A DNA stretch of 64,000 nucleotides from Setophaga petechia (taxonomy: Eukaryota; Chordata; Aves; Passeriformes; Parulidae), in contig JANCRA010000061.1 of NCBI GenBank assembly GCA_024362935.1, positions 3,386,172 through 3,450,171 of the forward strand, in the 5' to 3' direction. Below the pieces are notes generated by a model. That model was not told the DNA's origin. It saw only the letters and a list, made by a program, of their open reading frames with translations, and did no database searches. The position numbers and the translations under genes are program-made. Shown one piece after another: positions 50,401-63,800 of the stretch (the stretch's first letter is position 1; the number at the start of each line of letters is the position of its first letter).

Positions 50401-52205
50401 TCAGCAAGTATCCCTTGATGGTGAGAAGGGGGCAGTGCCTGAAGCCCTGCTGGCAGCGTGGGGCTGGGGATTGCAGCCCCTTGGGCTTGGCTGGTCTTTG
50501 GGAGCTGTTGCAGTTGTTCCTATCTTTCCTGCCTCCCAGTTCAGCTGCCTGAGTGCTTCAGAACAGGCCTCTTTGGCTTCTAGGCCCTGTGGCAGCAGGG
50601 TGGTGTTGCAGTGACAGGGCAGTCTTAGTGTTGCAGCCATTCAGTTTCACTTCACAGCCTTGTGTTCCACGCAGGCCGGAAGCATATGCAACCTGTCTCC
50701 AAAGCTGCTGGAGGTCCTGAGAGATGGAGACGGAGAGATGGTCAGGATGACCCTCTCTGTGTTCATCAACATGCTCCAGGACAAACACATCCTGGTATCT
50801 GCAAGGTGTAGTACCACCGCCCCGAAGCTGGCCGAGGCACTCGTTCCACTCTTTGAAAACGTAAGGCTCTGTGCCCCTAGAGACGAGCACTGACTGGATG
50901 CTGCCCAGAAGCTTTGTGCTCTGTGGGCTTTGGGCCTTTGCCCAGGTGGGCCTGGAGAAGTTGGTACTGAGGTCTCATTTTCTTTGCCACCAGGACAACA
51001 GCCATGTGCAACTGCTCTCCATTCAGCTGTTTCAAAAGGTGATGGAGCTAGTAGTGAAAAAGGGAAAAAAGCTCCTGAAGACAATTGTGAGCCAGAGCTT
51101 GTTCCGACTTTTCATCTGCTTGCATGATGAGAACCAGTGTGTGGCAGAGGTGAGGACTCAGGTGCTGCTCGTGTCCCTCTGGGAAGGGGCTCAGCTGCCT
51201 CCCGCCCTGGCAGCTCGTGGGCTCCAGCCTCCCTCTGGCCTTGGCACAAGGGCGTGGGCGCCCTGTGCCCTGGTGCTACCTCTGGCTCTCTACTGCTCTG
51301 CAGGCTGCTTTCCAAACACTGCTTTGTGCAGCCCGGTACCTGAAGAGGAGGGATCTCGAGCAGCTGCTGAAGAAGGAGCAAGCATCCAAGTTCAATGATT
51401 GTCTGGTAAGGAGAGCCTGGAAGCCCCAGTCGCAGCCTGGAGAAGCGCCCTGCCCACGGTGCTCAGAGTGTGTGGGGCTGGCTGCTGTGCCCCTGCCCAG
51501 CGCCGCACCCAGGGGCACCAGCCTGCGCCCCACACGCTGCTCTCTTCCCTGGGGCGTGCAGGCTCTTGCGGAGGCTCCTGTGGCCCTGAGCCGGGCAGCG
51601 ATGGAGCCCTGGCCCAGCCGGGCTGCAGGGCAGCACCGCGGCTGCCCGGGCAGTACCGGGCCCTCTGCCCCCTTCAGAACCCGGCACCAGCAGCGGCCGC
51701 CCGGGCCTCAGGGCTGCCCGGGGCAGGGGAGGCCAGTGTTGGGCGCAGGGAGCCGCCCGGCCAAGGGGCAGAGCCCGCGCCAAGCGTTCCCTCTGTGCCC
51801 TCTCTGCAGCTGGTAGAGGACGAGAGCCCCACACGCGAGCACCAGCACCGGGCCCAGCCGTTCTCGCGCAGCGCACGGAAGCTCCTGCGACGGTCGGCCG
51901 TGAGGTTCATTGGTGAGCCACAAGCCCCGGGTCTCTTCCCTGCTATCCTGGGCTCGGCCCCAGCCCCAGTGCTGCCCCAGCAGCGGGAGCCGCGCCCAGG
52001 CCGCGGCAGGCCCGCCCGCCTTCGGCGCTGCCGCCGCCCTCCTGCAGCCGAGTCCTCGGGCGGCAGCGTGCGCAAGGGCCGGGCAGGGGCCGTGCCCGAG
52101 CACGGGGGCGTGCGGCCGCAGGGCTGCCAGCGCCCGTGTCGGGCAGCTGTGCTGCCTGAGGTCACCACGGGCTCTGTCTTGCCAGTGATGTTCGGCGGAA
52201 AATAA
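47497..52205 (+). CDS. Maestro heat-like repeat (MROH) family protein, copy 4
   Basis: Exons: 47497-47605, 47852-47916, 48033-48344, 48529-48677, 48934-49078, 49313-49500, 49583-49720, 49991-50105, 50283-50420, 50675-50860, 50994-51149, 51304-51405, 51810-51912, 52186-52205; 641 residues. I see no amino-acid difference from copies 3 and 5 in the coding exons. Domain layout and the exon-14 stop are the same as in the other copies. With its own upstream kilobase and AATAAA it is a self-contained transcription unit. Confidence 0.85.
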
Positions 52206-52822
52206 CGAGTCAGCAGGAAGAGCTCCAGCTCATCCATGACGGTGAGTGGGGTCAGCGCGGTGTCAGCAGGGGCTGGTGGCGGGGGATCTACAATCCCTGA
52301 CCCAGCTGCTGAGTGCTTTGCTCCCTGTGCAAATGAAGAGTGGCATGGGCAGAGCTCACAGAGCTTTCAGGGACCCGTGTGGGAGTTGCGGCCAGCATCT
52401 TCCGTCTGAACCCGTTGTCTCTCTGCTCCCTTTGGGCCATGGCGAGAGCCATGGGATGCGTGGAATGGCCCTGGCAGGAGGGTCTCCTTGGGTCCCTGCA
52501 GATCCTGGCTCTGGCCATGGCTCGGTTCCATCTCCTTGAGTCCTGCAAGCACCCAGGAAAGACGACAGCCCATCCTGCCCCAGCCTGCGTATTCAAGCTC
52601 AGTTTTGCCAAGGAGCTGAAGAACTGAGGTCATCTTCCAAATTTACAGAACCAATGGCCCTAGAAGAGGACCAGGAGAGACACAGAAGGGGACACCTCCC
52701 CACCTCACAGTGCCACTGGAACTCCAGGCCTGGCTGATGCTGATCCCTCCCTCCAGCTCCCAGACCCTGCCCATCCCCTTTCTTTCCTCCCAGCCTACTC
52801 CACCGCTTTGCTTTCGTGTAAT

Positions 52823-52828
52823 AATAAA
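52823..52828 (+). terminator. Polyadenylation signal AATAAA, copy 4
   Basis: Canonical hexamer in the common TAATAATAAATAG context. Confidence 0.65.
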
Positions 52829-53247
52829 TAGTTTGGCTTCTTCACTTTACCTGGGTCTTTGTGGAGATAAAGCAGCACAAAACCTGAACTCTGGGACACA
52901 CAGGCCGTTGCTTGTCTTGTGTGCTGTTTTGTGCAGTGACACACAGGAACAGGCTGGAAAGTCCCTGCTGCTTCAGTTGCACAGCACCACGGAGTTGAAG
53001 GTCGTGCTGAGCATGCTGAAGGGAACCAGGACCCTGGGGTTTAGAAGAACCAGCTTGAGGATGCTCTGAAGGCAGCTGTCAGGGATTCCACAGCATGCAT
53101 CTATGGAGGGCAGAGGAGCTTGCAATGCTGGAAGTTTTTCCAAGAGAGCTTCCTGAGAGCACAGCAATGCTCCATCCCTACACAGTGTCACTAAGAGGGC
53201 AGAGGCAGAGACCGTCGTGGCCTAACAGTGAGCTTTGTGTGTGCCTA

Positions 53248-53250
<3 letters not shown>

Positions 53251-53283
<33 letters not shown>
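53251..53283. repeat. (GCA)11 microsatellite, unit 4
   Basis: Eleven perfect GCA units, unchanged in number. Confidence 0.95.
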
Positions 53284-53285
<2 letters not shown>

Positions 53286-54708
53286 GAGTGGCTGAGCCCC
53301 AGAGGCGCGACCGTCCCAGTGGCCGCAGTGCTGTCGGGCAGTGCCTGCAGGCTCGGTGTTGTTCTGGCAGCTCTGGTGTCCCCACAAGTGAGGAATGGCA
53401 GCCCCTGCCTTAGGCCCAGTCAGAGACCCAAGCAAGTGAGACCAGAGGGAGGAGACCCTTCCCACCTCTCTTGGCCAGGGCTGCAAAACAGCTGCTGCTG
53501 TGTGCGTGGCGGAGCGTCCTGGAAGGGGCTCACCAGAGCCTCCTGTGGGAGCAGGGCTCCACTCCCTGGTTGGGAACAGCCTGGTTTTGCTGCCCTGAGC
53601 ACGGGCAGGAGCTCGGGCACGTGCTCAGGGCAGCGGGCAGCTTGTGTTTGGAGGGGCCTGGGGCTGCGCGCCTGAAGCGACGCATGGAAACAGACTCGGG
53701 GGAAGGAAGATGAGCTCCAGATGGAGTGCCTGTGTTGCAAGGAGCACAAGCAATTCAGCCTTGCCAGGGTTTTTTAAGAGTGTGTTGGTGTTCCCCAGGA
53801 AATGTACCCATTTGGGGAAGTGCCCTTGGAAGAGAGAGGAATGATTCCCAAGGAAACTGCTTCCCCAGGAGCCCCCGGTGACATAGGTGCAAGTGTCTCC
53901 GTTTGACTCCCTGTGTTTCCTTCAGTCCTTGAGGCCCCTTGCACTTGGCAGAGGGGGGCAGGGGAAAGATGTGAAGAGCAGCTTTGGTATCTGCCTGGGC
54001 CTGCAGAGACCAAGCCAAGCACCTGTGGCAGGGTTTGTTCCCCACCTTTGAGCACAGGTCTGAGCTGGATCCTGTTTGTCCAGCCAAGTGCCCCAAAGCT
54101 CTCTTGGGGAGCTGTGAATTCAAAGGCCTTGATGCACACATTTATGCCACCTCTCCAATCTGGTGTGTTTTAACTCTTGGCAAGATGCGTTTGCCCCATG
54201 CTTGTTGGAAGCTGCTCTGCTCCAGGGCCAGCAGCAAGTTGGGCTGTGCTGGCCAGGCAGCGTGGAGAGTCCTTCCCTGAGCACTTGGCTGGGCTTGGTG
54301 TGTCCCGGGCTGTCTTAGACACTTGGGGCAATGGATTTCTTGCAGTCAGAGGCATTTTGGGCAGGGTGGGAGTGGCCCCAGAGCACTTGGCAGCGTGTCC
54401 AAGGGCCCTTGCTGACACGGCGCAGCACGGTTACCATGACGGAATGGAACAGGACCCTTTGTGACACATGGTGACACGGGCACTGGCAGTGACGAGGTAA
54501 CGCCAGAGTGCTTGGTGGACGCCACGGGACAGGACGTGCCAGAGCTGTGCTGTGAGGAGCCCCACACAGCCGGCTCTTTCGTCGCTGACCCGCAGCTTTT
54601 CCAAGGCGCTACTCCTGCGGCTGGCCTTGCGGCCACACTGCAGGACTTCCTGACTCAGAGCTTCCCAGGGCACCTGTCTTGAAGGTGCCCTTGAGGGCAG
54701 AGAGTAGG

Positions 54709-57700
54709 ATGGCAGGCAGATTGTCCAGCCTGTTTAGAGGGAAAAAAAAGAAAGGCTCTGCAGCCTCCCTAGCACAGCAGCCTGAAGAGTCAGATCAGCT
54801 CCAGCTGCTGCAGGACGGTGAGTGGCAGAGCTGGGCCACAGGGCTGCCCCCTGCCTGCAGCCAACTTGGCCCCATCCCATCCCAGCCCCTGAGAACATGC
54901 CCATGGATAGCACTGAACAAAGGCCAGAGCTGACGCCCTGGTGGCCGTGCTCCATCTCCTGGGGCATCCAAGGCCTATTCCTGCCTGGGCAGCACAGGGC
55001 TGGATCGTGTTCCCCAGCCTCTCCCGCAGCCCCTCAGCTCTGGCTGCACTCACTCTTTGCCAGATGCAGACATGGGCCAGACGCATCAGCAGAACCCCAC
55101 TCGCGGCCGCTTCCACAGAGCAGCGCAGGTACCTGCGGCTATCCCCACCTGGGCCACTGGGCCTGCTGGCGCTGCTCGGCCCAGCGCCGCGCTTGGAGCA
55201 GGCCACGGAACGTCCCTCTCTTCCCGCCCTTCCTTCTGCTGCAGATACTGCGGAGGTTCCTGCGTGTTGGGTGCAGAAACACCAGCGCCACAGCAAATGA
55301 GGGCATGGCCGAGCACGACTCCAGGCCGAGCGAGCTGCAGGCAGAGCCTGATGTCAGCTCAGCATCCTCTCAGCATGCAGCAAACTCTGTCAGGGCAATG
55401 GCTGATATGGCCATGAGTGAGGACATGGCTGTCACAGTCAATGACCTCGGAATGGCTCAGGGCATCTCAAAAACTGACACCACGCCCACTTCAGCCCTGG
55501 TTGTTGCTCCCAAACTGGATTTTTACAAGCAGAAAGGTGTTCCTTTTCAGCAGCAGGTAAGCAGACCGAGGCCAGGGCTGGAGGCCTTCCAGGATTGCAT
55601 GGCCCCTCTAACCACAGCCACTGGGCCCCCTTACCCTTTGAGGCCAGCACATTATGGGGGGAAGGGAATGCCTTCTTGGGGGAAGCTGGGGAAGTTGCTC
55701 CCTTGCACAGCATTCCATATCTTCCCTATGCCTCCTCCAGGCGCCAGCCATGGTGAGGGACATTTACGAGAGACTCATGTCCCATGTCACTGTGGATGCT
55801 GGGCTGCGCATTACCATTCTGAACCTGGCTGAAGAACACCCTTTTGACATGGTGCTGACCCTCCTGCACTGTGCACCAACGTGTGACAGGTACAGAGCAC
55901 AACTGCCTTGAGAGCTCAAGGCTCACCAGGCTTTAGAGCCTATCGCCCCATCCAGCCTGTCCAGTGGGGTCTGCCAGACAGGCGGACAGCTCCAGGAACC
56001 TCAGGGCCCTCTGTTTCCTGAGCCTGCTGCCCTGCTCCCCCCCTGCCCCTCAGCACACTGGGGCTCTGTCAGCCAGCCCCACGCAGCTGCACAGGGCATG
56101 GTGCTCTGGCTGAGATCCCTGTGACACAGAGCTCTGTTCCCACAGAGCTGCAGCCATAATATGGAGAACCATAGGAACACAGGGACCAGTGGTTGAGAAG
56201 GTCCTTCCAACACTAGTGTCTGTGATACAAAACTGCCCACTGAAGATGTCCGCTTCCAGTGAGGACAACAAGGCCATCTTTGCCCTGGCTGTAAGTTTCT
56301 GGAACTGGCCTTTGCTTGCCCCCAAGTTGCCTCTCCAGCAGCTCTCCATCCCCTCCACGTCCAGCAGCTCCCTGCCTCAGGCACTGGGCTGAAAGCTGGG
56401 CTAGGGGCAGGCTCAGGGCAGACAACAGGCTTGGTGCTCTCCCTGTGTCTCCCCCTCACGCCCTGCAACATGGACACCTTGGCTTGGCACTGACTGCTGC
56501 CTCGGGGTCCTTTCTCCTTTGCAGGCAACTGTGGTGCTGTGGGTGATTCTCCAGGTTCCTGAGTGCCACAATGCAATAGTCCATCATTCTGCCTGCCTGT
56601 TTGTGGCTCTGCTCTTCCAAGTTTTTGTCACCGTACAGCAGACGCCAGAGAATGTCGAGAACTTCTGGAGAGCGTGCCAGGAGGAACACCACCTTCCCAC
56701 AAAGCCCAGCAGGTCTCAGTCGCCCTGTCCTTCCCACGCCCTTGTGGCCAGGGCCAGTGCTCCCGGCGTGACCTGACCTTTGCTCTGTACACAGGTTTGT
56801 TGTGCAGACCCTGAAGGCTCTGCTCTGCCAGCTGTGGTGTGATGATAAGTTGGTGGCTCTGGAGCGCAAGCGGGTCTGGGACACCCTGCTCTGTGCCGAC
56901 ACCCATCACTACGCAGTCGGTCTGCTGGCCAGGTGAGATCTCCTTCTCCCCGCCACCGCCAGCGTTTGTGCCTGGAGTGCCCCACGCAGTCCCCATGGTT
57001 GTGGGCGAGAGGGCCTTGTCACCGAGGGGCGACCAAGCAGACCGGAACAGGCTGGGAGAGGAGGGTGCCCAGGAGCAGCTCCCTCCCAAAGCACCCACCG
57101 CCCCTTGCAGGGTGCTGGAGAAAGATCACACCTCTGGGAGTCAGTCCTGACAGAGGTTTGCCTGCCTGGCTCAGGGTTTTTGCTGCCTTTTCTCCTCAAC
57201 AGGGAGTTGCGCCGTGGCTCGACTCCCTTGTGTACCCCGATCACAATCTGCCTGCTCAAGCTGCTCATCAGGGAGCAGCCCCGCTGGGATCTGCCTGCCC
57301 TGGCGTTCCTTGTGGAGGTGAGCCTCAAGGCCAGCGCTGCCTGGCTGAGCCGCCCCCCAGCTCTCTGCCCTCTCCTAGCTGCAGCTGCCTGGGACGCTGC
57401 CAACGCCTGCTGCTGCTGCTGCTGCTGAGCCCAGCCCTGTGTGCTTCTGGGCTCCTGCCAGCCAGCTCCTCGGTCACTGCCCTGTGCCTTTCAGGTCCTC
57501 GATTGTCTGGACTTGAACATATGTGCTCGCAGGATGCTGACAATCATGTCAAAGCACCTTCAGAGTGAATGCAGGGAAAAGTGTCACCTAGCGCTCAGAG
57601 GCCTCGTGGTGCTCAGCAAGTATCCCTTGATGGTGAGAAGGGGGCAGTGCCTGAAGCCCTGCTGGCAGCGTGGGGCTGGGGATTGCAGCCCCTTGGGCTT

Positions 57701-59417
57701 GGCTGGTCTTTGGGAGCTGTTGCAGTTGTTCCTATCTTTCCTGCCTCCCAGTTCAGCTGCCTGAGTGCTTCAGAACAGGCCTCTTTGGCTTCTAGGCCCT
57801 GTGGCAGCAGGGTGGTGTTGCAGTGACAGGGCAGTCTTAGTGTTGCAGCCATTCAGTTTCACTTCACAGCCTTGTGTTCCACGCAGGCCGGAAGCATATG
57901 CAACCTGTCTCCAAAGCTGCTGGAGGTCCTGAGAGATGGAGACGGAGAGATGGTCAGGATGACCCTCTCTGTGTTCATCAACATGCTCCAGGACAAACAC
58001 ATCCTGGTATCTGCAAGGTGTAGTACCACCGCCCCGAAGCTGGCCGAGGCACTCGTTCCACTCTTTGAAAACGTAAGGCTCTGTGCCCCTAGAGACGAGC
58101 ACTGACTGGATGCTGCCCAGAAGCTTTGTGCTCTGTGGGCTTTGGGCCTTTGCCCAGGTGGGCCTGGAGAAGTTGGTACTGAGGTCTCATTTTCTTTGCC
58201 ACCAGGACAACAGCCATGTGCAACTGCTCTCCATTCAGCTGTTTCAAAAGGTGATGGAGCTAGTAGTGAAAAAGGGAAAAAAGCTCCTGAAGACAATTGT
58301 GAGCCAGAGCTTGTTCCGACTTTTCATCTGCTTGCATGATGAGAACCAGTGTGTGGCAGAGGTGAGGACTCAGGTGCTGCTCGTGTCCCTCTGGGAAGGG
58401 GCTCAGCTGCCTCCCGCCCTGGCAGCTCGTGGGCTCCAGCCTCCCTCTGGCCTTGGCACAAGGGCGTGGGCGCCCTGTGCCCTGGTGCTACCTCTGGCTC
58501 TCTACTGCTCTGCAGGCTGCTTTCCAAACACTGCTTTGTGCAGCCCGGTACCTGAAGAGGAGGGATCTCGAGCAGCTGCTGAAGAAGGAGCAAGCATCCA
58601 AGTTCAATGATTGTCTGGTAAGGAGAGCCTGGAAGCCCCAGTCGCAGCCTGGAGAAGCGCCCTGCCCACGGTGCTCAGAGTGTGTGGGGCTGGCTGCTGT
58701 GCCCCTGCCCAGCGCCGCACCCAGGGGCACCAGCCTGCGCCCCACACGCTGCTCTCTTCCCTGGGGCGTGCAGGCTCTTGCGGAGGCTCCTGTGGCCCTG
58801 AGCCGGGCAGCGATGGAGCCCTGGCCCAGCCGGGCTGCAGGGCAGCACCGCGGCTGCCCGGGCAGTACCGGGCCCTCTGCCCCCTTCAGAACCCGGCACC
58901 AGCAGCGGCCGCCCGGGCCTCAGGGCTGCCCGGGGCAGGGGAGGCCAGTGTTGGGCGCAGGGAGCCGCCCGGCCAAGGGGCAGAGCCCGCGCCAAGCGTT
59001 CCCTCTGTGCCCTCTCTGCAGCTGGTAGAGGACGAGAGCCCCACACGCGAGCACCAGCACCGGGCCCAGCCGTTCTCGCGCAGCGCACGGAAGCTCCTGC
59101 GACGGTCGGCCGTGAGGTTCATTGGTGAGCCACAAGCCCCGGGTCTCTTCCCTGCTATCCTGGGCTCGGCCCCAGCCCCAGTGCTGCCCCAGCAGCGGGA
59201 GCCGCGCCCAGGCCGCGGCAGGCCCGCCCGCCTTCGGCGCTGCCGCCGCCCTCCTGCAGCCGAGTCCTCGGGCGGCAGCGTGCGCAAGGGCCGGGCAGGG
59301 GCCGTGCCCGAGCACGGGGGCGTGCGGCCGCAGGGCTGCCAGCGCCCGTGTCGGGCAGCTGTGCTGCCTGAGGTCACCACGGGCTCTGTCTTGCCAGTGA
59401 TGTTCGGCGGAAAATAA
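54709..59417 (+). CDS. Maestro heat-like repeat (MROH) family protein, copy 5
   Basis: Exons: 54709-54817, 55064-55128, 55245-55556, 55741-55889, 56146-56290, 56525-56712, 56795-56932, 57203-57317, 57495-57632, 57887-58072, 58206-58361, 58516-58617, 59022-59124, 59398-59417; 641 residues. The coding exons show no amino-acid difference from copy 4. All GT-AG junctions, the strong start context and the truncated end (VMFGGK, then TAA) are preserved. The upstream region carries the G variant shared with unit 6, so regulation could differ slightly, but nothing shows this directly. Confidence 0.85.
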
Positions 59418-60034
59418 CGAGTCAGCAGGAAGAGCTCCAGCTCATCCATGACGGTGAGTGGGGTCAGCGCGGTGTCAGCAGGGGCTGGTGGCGGGGGATC
59501 TACAATCCCTGACCCAGCTGCTGAGTGCTTTGCTCCCTGTGCAAATGAAGAGTGGCATGGGCAGAGCTCACAGAGCTTTCAGGGACCCGTGTGGGAGTTG
59601 CGGCCAGCATCTTCCGTCTGAACCCGTTGTCTCTCTGCTCCCTTTGGGCCATGGCGAGAGCCATGGGATGCGTGGAATGGCCCTGGCAGGAGGGTCTCCT
59701 TGGGTCCCTGCAGATCCTGGCTCTGGCCATGGCTCGGTTCCATCTCCTTGAGTCCTGCAAGCACCCAGGAAAGACGACAGCCCATCCTGCCCCAGCCTGC
59801 GTATTCAAGCTCAGTTTTGCCAAGGAGCTGAAGAACTGAGGTCATCTTCCAAATTTACAGAACCAATGGCCCTAGAAGAGGACCAGGAGAGACACAGAAG
59901 GGGACACCTCCCCACCTCACAGTGCCACTGGAACTCCAGGCCTGGCTGATGCTGATCCCTCCCTCCAGCTCCCAGACCCTGCCCATCCCCTTTCTTTCCT
60001 CCCAGCCTACTCCACCGCTTTGCTTTCGTGTAAT

Positions 60035-60040
60035 AATAAA
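60035..60040 (+). terminator. Polyadenylation signal AATAAA, copy 5
   Basis: Canonical hexamer in the common TAATAATAAATAG context. Confidence 0.65.
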
Positions 60041-60459
60041 TAGTTTGGCTTCTTCACTTTACCTGGGTCTTTGTGGAGATAAAGCAGCACAAAACCTGAA
60101 CTCTGGGACACACAGGCCGTTGCTTGTCTTGTGTGCTGTTTTGTGCAGTGACACACAGGAACAGGCTGGAAAGTCCCTGCTGCTTCAGTTGCACAGCACC
60201 ACGGAGTTGAAGGTCGTGCTGAGCATGCTGAAGGGAACCAGGACCCTGGGGTTTAGAAGAACCAGCTTGAGGATGCTCTGAAGGCAGCTGTCAGGGATTC
60301 CACAGCATGCATCTATGGAGGGCAGAGGAGCTTGCAATGCTGGAAGTTTTTCCAAGAGAGCTTCCTGAGAGCACAGCAATGCTCCATCCCTACACAGTGT
60401 CACTAAGAGGGCAGAGGCAGAGACCGTCGTGGCCTAACAGTGAGCTTTGTGTGTGCCTA

Positions 60460-60462
<3 letters not shown>

Positions 60463-60495
<33 letters not shown>
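60463..60495. repeat. (GCA)11 microsatellite, unit 5
   Basis: Eleven perfect GCA units, again unchanged in number. Confidence 0.95.
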
Positions 60496-60497
<2 letters not shown>

Positions 60498-60895
60498 GAG
60501 TGGCTGAGCCCCAGAGGCGCGACCGTCCCAGTGGCCGCAGTGCTGTCGGGCAGTGCCTGCAGGCTCGGTGTTGTTCTGGCAGCTCTGGTGTCCCCACAAG
60601 TGAGGAATGGCAGCCCCTGCCTTAGGCCCAGTCAGAGACCCAAGCAAGTGAGACCAGAGGGAGGAGACCCTTCCCACCTCTCTTGGCCAGGGCTGCAAAA
60701 CAGCTGCTGCTGTGTGCGTGGCGGAGCGTCCTGGAAGGGGCTCACCAGAGCCTCCTGTGGGAGCAGGGCTCCACTCCCTGGTTGGGAACAGCCTGGTTTT
60801 GCTGCCCTGAGCACGGGCAGGAGCTCGGGCACGTGCTCAGGGCAGCGGGCAGCTTGTGTTTGGAGGGGCCTGGGGCTGCGCGCCTGAAGCGACGC

Positions 60896-63800
60896 ATGGA
60901 AACAGACTCGGGGGAAGGAAGATGAGCTCCAGATGGAGTGCCTGTGTTGCAAGGAGCACAAGCAATTCAGCCTTGCCAGGGTTTTTTAAGAGTGTGTTGG
61001 TGTTCCCCAGGAAATGTACCCATTTGGGGAAGTGCCCTTGGAAGAGAGAGGAATGATTCCCAAGGAAACTGCTTCCCCAGGAGCCCCCGGTGACATAGGT
61101 GCAAGTGTCTCCGTTTGACTCCCTGTGTTTCCTTCAGTCCTTGAGGCCCCTTGCACTTGGCAGAGGGGGGCAGGGGAAAGATGTGAAGAGCAGCTTTGGT
61201 ATCTGCCTGGGCCTGCAGAGACCAAGCCAAGCACCTGTGGCAGGGTTTGTTCCCCACCTTTGAGCACAGGTCTGAGCTGGATCCTGTTTGTCCAGCCAAG
61301 TGCCCCAAAGCTCTCTTGGGGAGCTGTGAATTCAAAGGCCTTGATGCACACATTTATGCCACCTCTCCAATCTGGTGTGTTTTAACTCTTGGCAAGATGC
61401 GTTTGCCCCATGCTTGTTGGAAGCTGCTCTGCTCCAGGGCCAGCAGCAAGTTGGGCTGTGCTGGCCAGGCAGCGTGGAGAGTCCTTCCCTGAGCACTTGG
61501 CTGGGCTTGGTGTGTCCCGGGCTGTCTTAGACACTTGGGGCAATGGATTTCTTGCAGTCAGAGGCATTTTGGGCAGGGTGGGAGTGGCCCCAGAGCACTT
61601 GGCAGCGTGTCCAAGGGCCCTTGCTGACACGGCGCAGCACGGTTACCATGACGGAATGGAACAGGACCCTTTGTGACACATGGTGACACGGGCACTGGCA
61701 GTGACGAGGTAACGCCAGAGTGCTTGGTGGACGCCACGGGACAGGACGTGCCAGAGCTGTGCTGTGAGGAGCCCCACACAGCCGGCTCTTTCGTCGCTGA
61801 CCCGCAGCTTTTCCAAGGCGCTACTCCTGCGGCTGGCCTTGCGGCCACACTGCAGGACTTCCTGACTCAGAGCTTCCCAGGGCACCTGTCTTGAAGGTGC
61901 CCTTGAGGGCAGAGAGTAGGATGGCAGGCAGATTGTCCAGCCTGTTTAGAGGGAAAAAAAAGAAAGGCTCTGCAGCCTCCCTAGCACAGCAGCCTGAAGA
62001 GTCAGATCAGCTCCAGCTGCTGCAGGACGGTGAGTGGCAGAGCTGGGCCACAGGGCTGCCCCCTGCCTGCAGCCAACTTGGCCCCATCCCATCCCAGCCC
62101 CTGAGAACATGCCCATGGATAGCACTGAACAAAGGCCAGAGCTGACGCCCTGGTGGCCGTGCTCCATCTCCTGGGGCATCCAAGGCCTATTCCTGCCTGG
62201 GCAGCACAGGGCTGGATCGTGTTCCCCAGCCTCTCCCGCAGCCCCTCAGCTCTGGCTGCACTCACTCTTTGCCAGATGCAGACATGGGCCAGACGCATCA
62301 GCAGAACCCCACTCGCGGCCGCTTCCACAGAGCAGCGCAGGTACCTGCGGCTATCCCCACCTGGGCCACTGGGCCTGCTGGCGCTGCTCGGCCCAGCGCC
62401 GCGCTTGGAGCAGGCCACGGAACGTCCCTCTCTTCCCGCCCTTCCTTCTGCTGCAGATACTGCGGAGGTTCCTGCGTGTTGGGTGCAGAAACACCAGCGC
62501 CACAGCAAATGAGGGCATGGCCGAGCACGACTCCAGGCCGAGCGAGCTGCAGGCAGAGCCTGATGTCAGCTCAGCATCCTCTCAGCATGCAGCAAACTCT
62601 GTCAGGGCAATGGCTGATATGGCCATGAGTGAGGACATGGCTGTCACAGTCAATGACCTCGGAATGGCTCAGGGCATCTCAAAAACTGACACCACGCCCA
62701 CTTCAGCCCTGGTTGTTGCTCCCAAACTGGATTTTTACAAGCAGAAAGGTGTTCCTTTTCAGCAGCAGGTAAGCAGACCGAGGCCAGGGCTGGAGGCCTT
62801 CCAGGATTGCATGGCCCCTCTAACCACAGCCACTGGGCCCCCTTACCCTTTGAGGCCAGCACATTATGGGGGGAAGGGAATGCCTTCTTGGGGGAAGCTG
62901 GGGAAGTTGCTCCCTTGCACAGCATTCCATATCTTCCCTATGCCTCCTCCAGGCGCCAGCCATGGTGAGGGACATTTACGAGAGACTCATGTCCCATGTC
63001 ACTGTGGATGCTGGGCTGCGCATTACCATTCTGAACCTGGCTGAAGAACACCCTTTTGACATGGTGCTGACCCTCCTGCACTGTGCACCAACGTGTGACA
63101 GGTACAGAGCACAACTGCCTTGAGAGCTCAAGGCTCACCAGGCTTTAGAGCCTATCGCCCCATCCAGCCTGTCCAGTGGGGTCTGCCAGACAGGCGGACA
63201 GCTCCAGGAACCTCAGGGCCCTCTGTTTCCTGAGCCTGCTGCCCTGCTCCCCCCCTGCCCCTCAGCACACTGGGGCTCTGTCAGCCAGCCCCACGCAGCT
63301 GCACAGGGCATGGTGCTCTGGCTGAGATCCCTGTGACACAGAGCTCTGTTCCCACAGAGCTGCAGCCATAATATGGAGAACCATAGGAACACAGGGACCA
63401 GTGGTTGAGAAGGTCCTTCCAACACTAGTGTCTGTGATACAAAACTGCCCACTGAAGATGTCCGCTTCCAGTGAGGACAACAAGGCCATCTTTGCCCTGG
63501 CTGTAAGTTTCTGGAACTGGCCTTTGCTTGCCCCCAAGTTGCCTCTCCAGCAGCTCTCCATCCCCTCCACGTCCAGCAGCTCCCTGCCTCAGGCACTGGG
63601 CTGAAAGCTGGGCTAGGGGCAGGCTCAGGGCAGACAACAGGCTTGGTGCTCTCCCTGTGTCTCCCCCTCACGCCCTGCAACATGGACACCTTGGCTTGGC
63701 ACTGACTGCTGCCTCGGGGTCCTTTCTCCTTTGCAGGCAACTGTGGTGCTGTGGGTGATTCTCCAGGTTCCTGAGTGCCACAATGCAATAGTCCATCATT

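Larger units (their letters stand above)
46472..53683 (+). repeat. Tandem unit 4 of the MROH-like array
   Basis: Head-to-tail copy, exactly 7,212 bp. It is very close to units 5 and 6 but has A at 47360 where those two have G. Confidence 0.97.
53684..60895 (+). repeat. Tandem unit 5 of the MROH-like array
   Basis: Head-to-tail copy, exactly 7,212 bp. It shares with unit 6 a G at 54572 (CACAGCCGGCTC) where units 1-4 have A. Confidence 0.97.
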
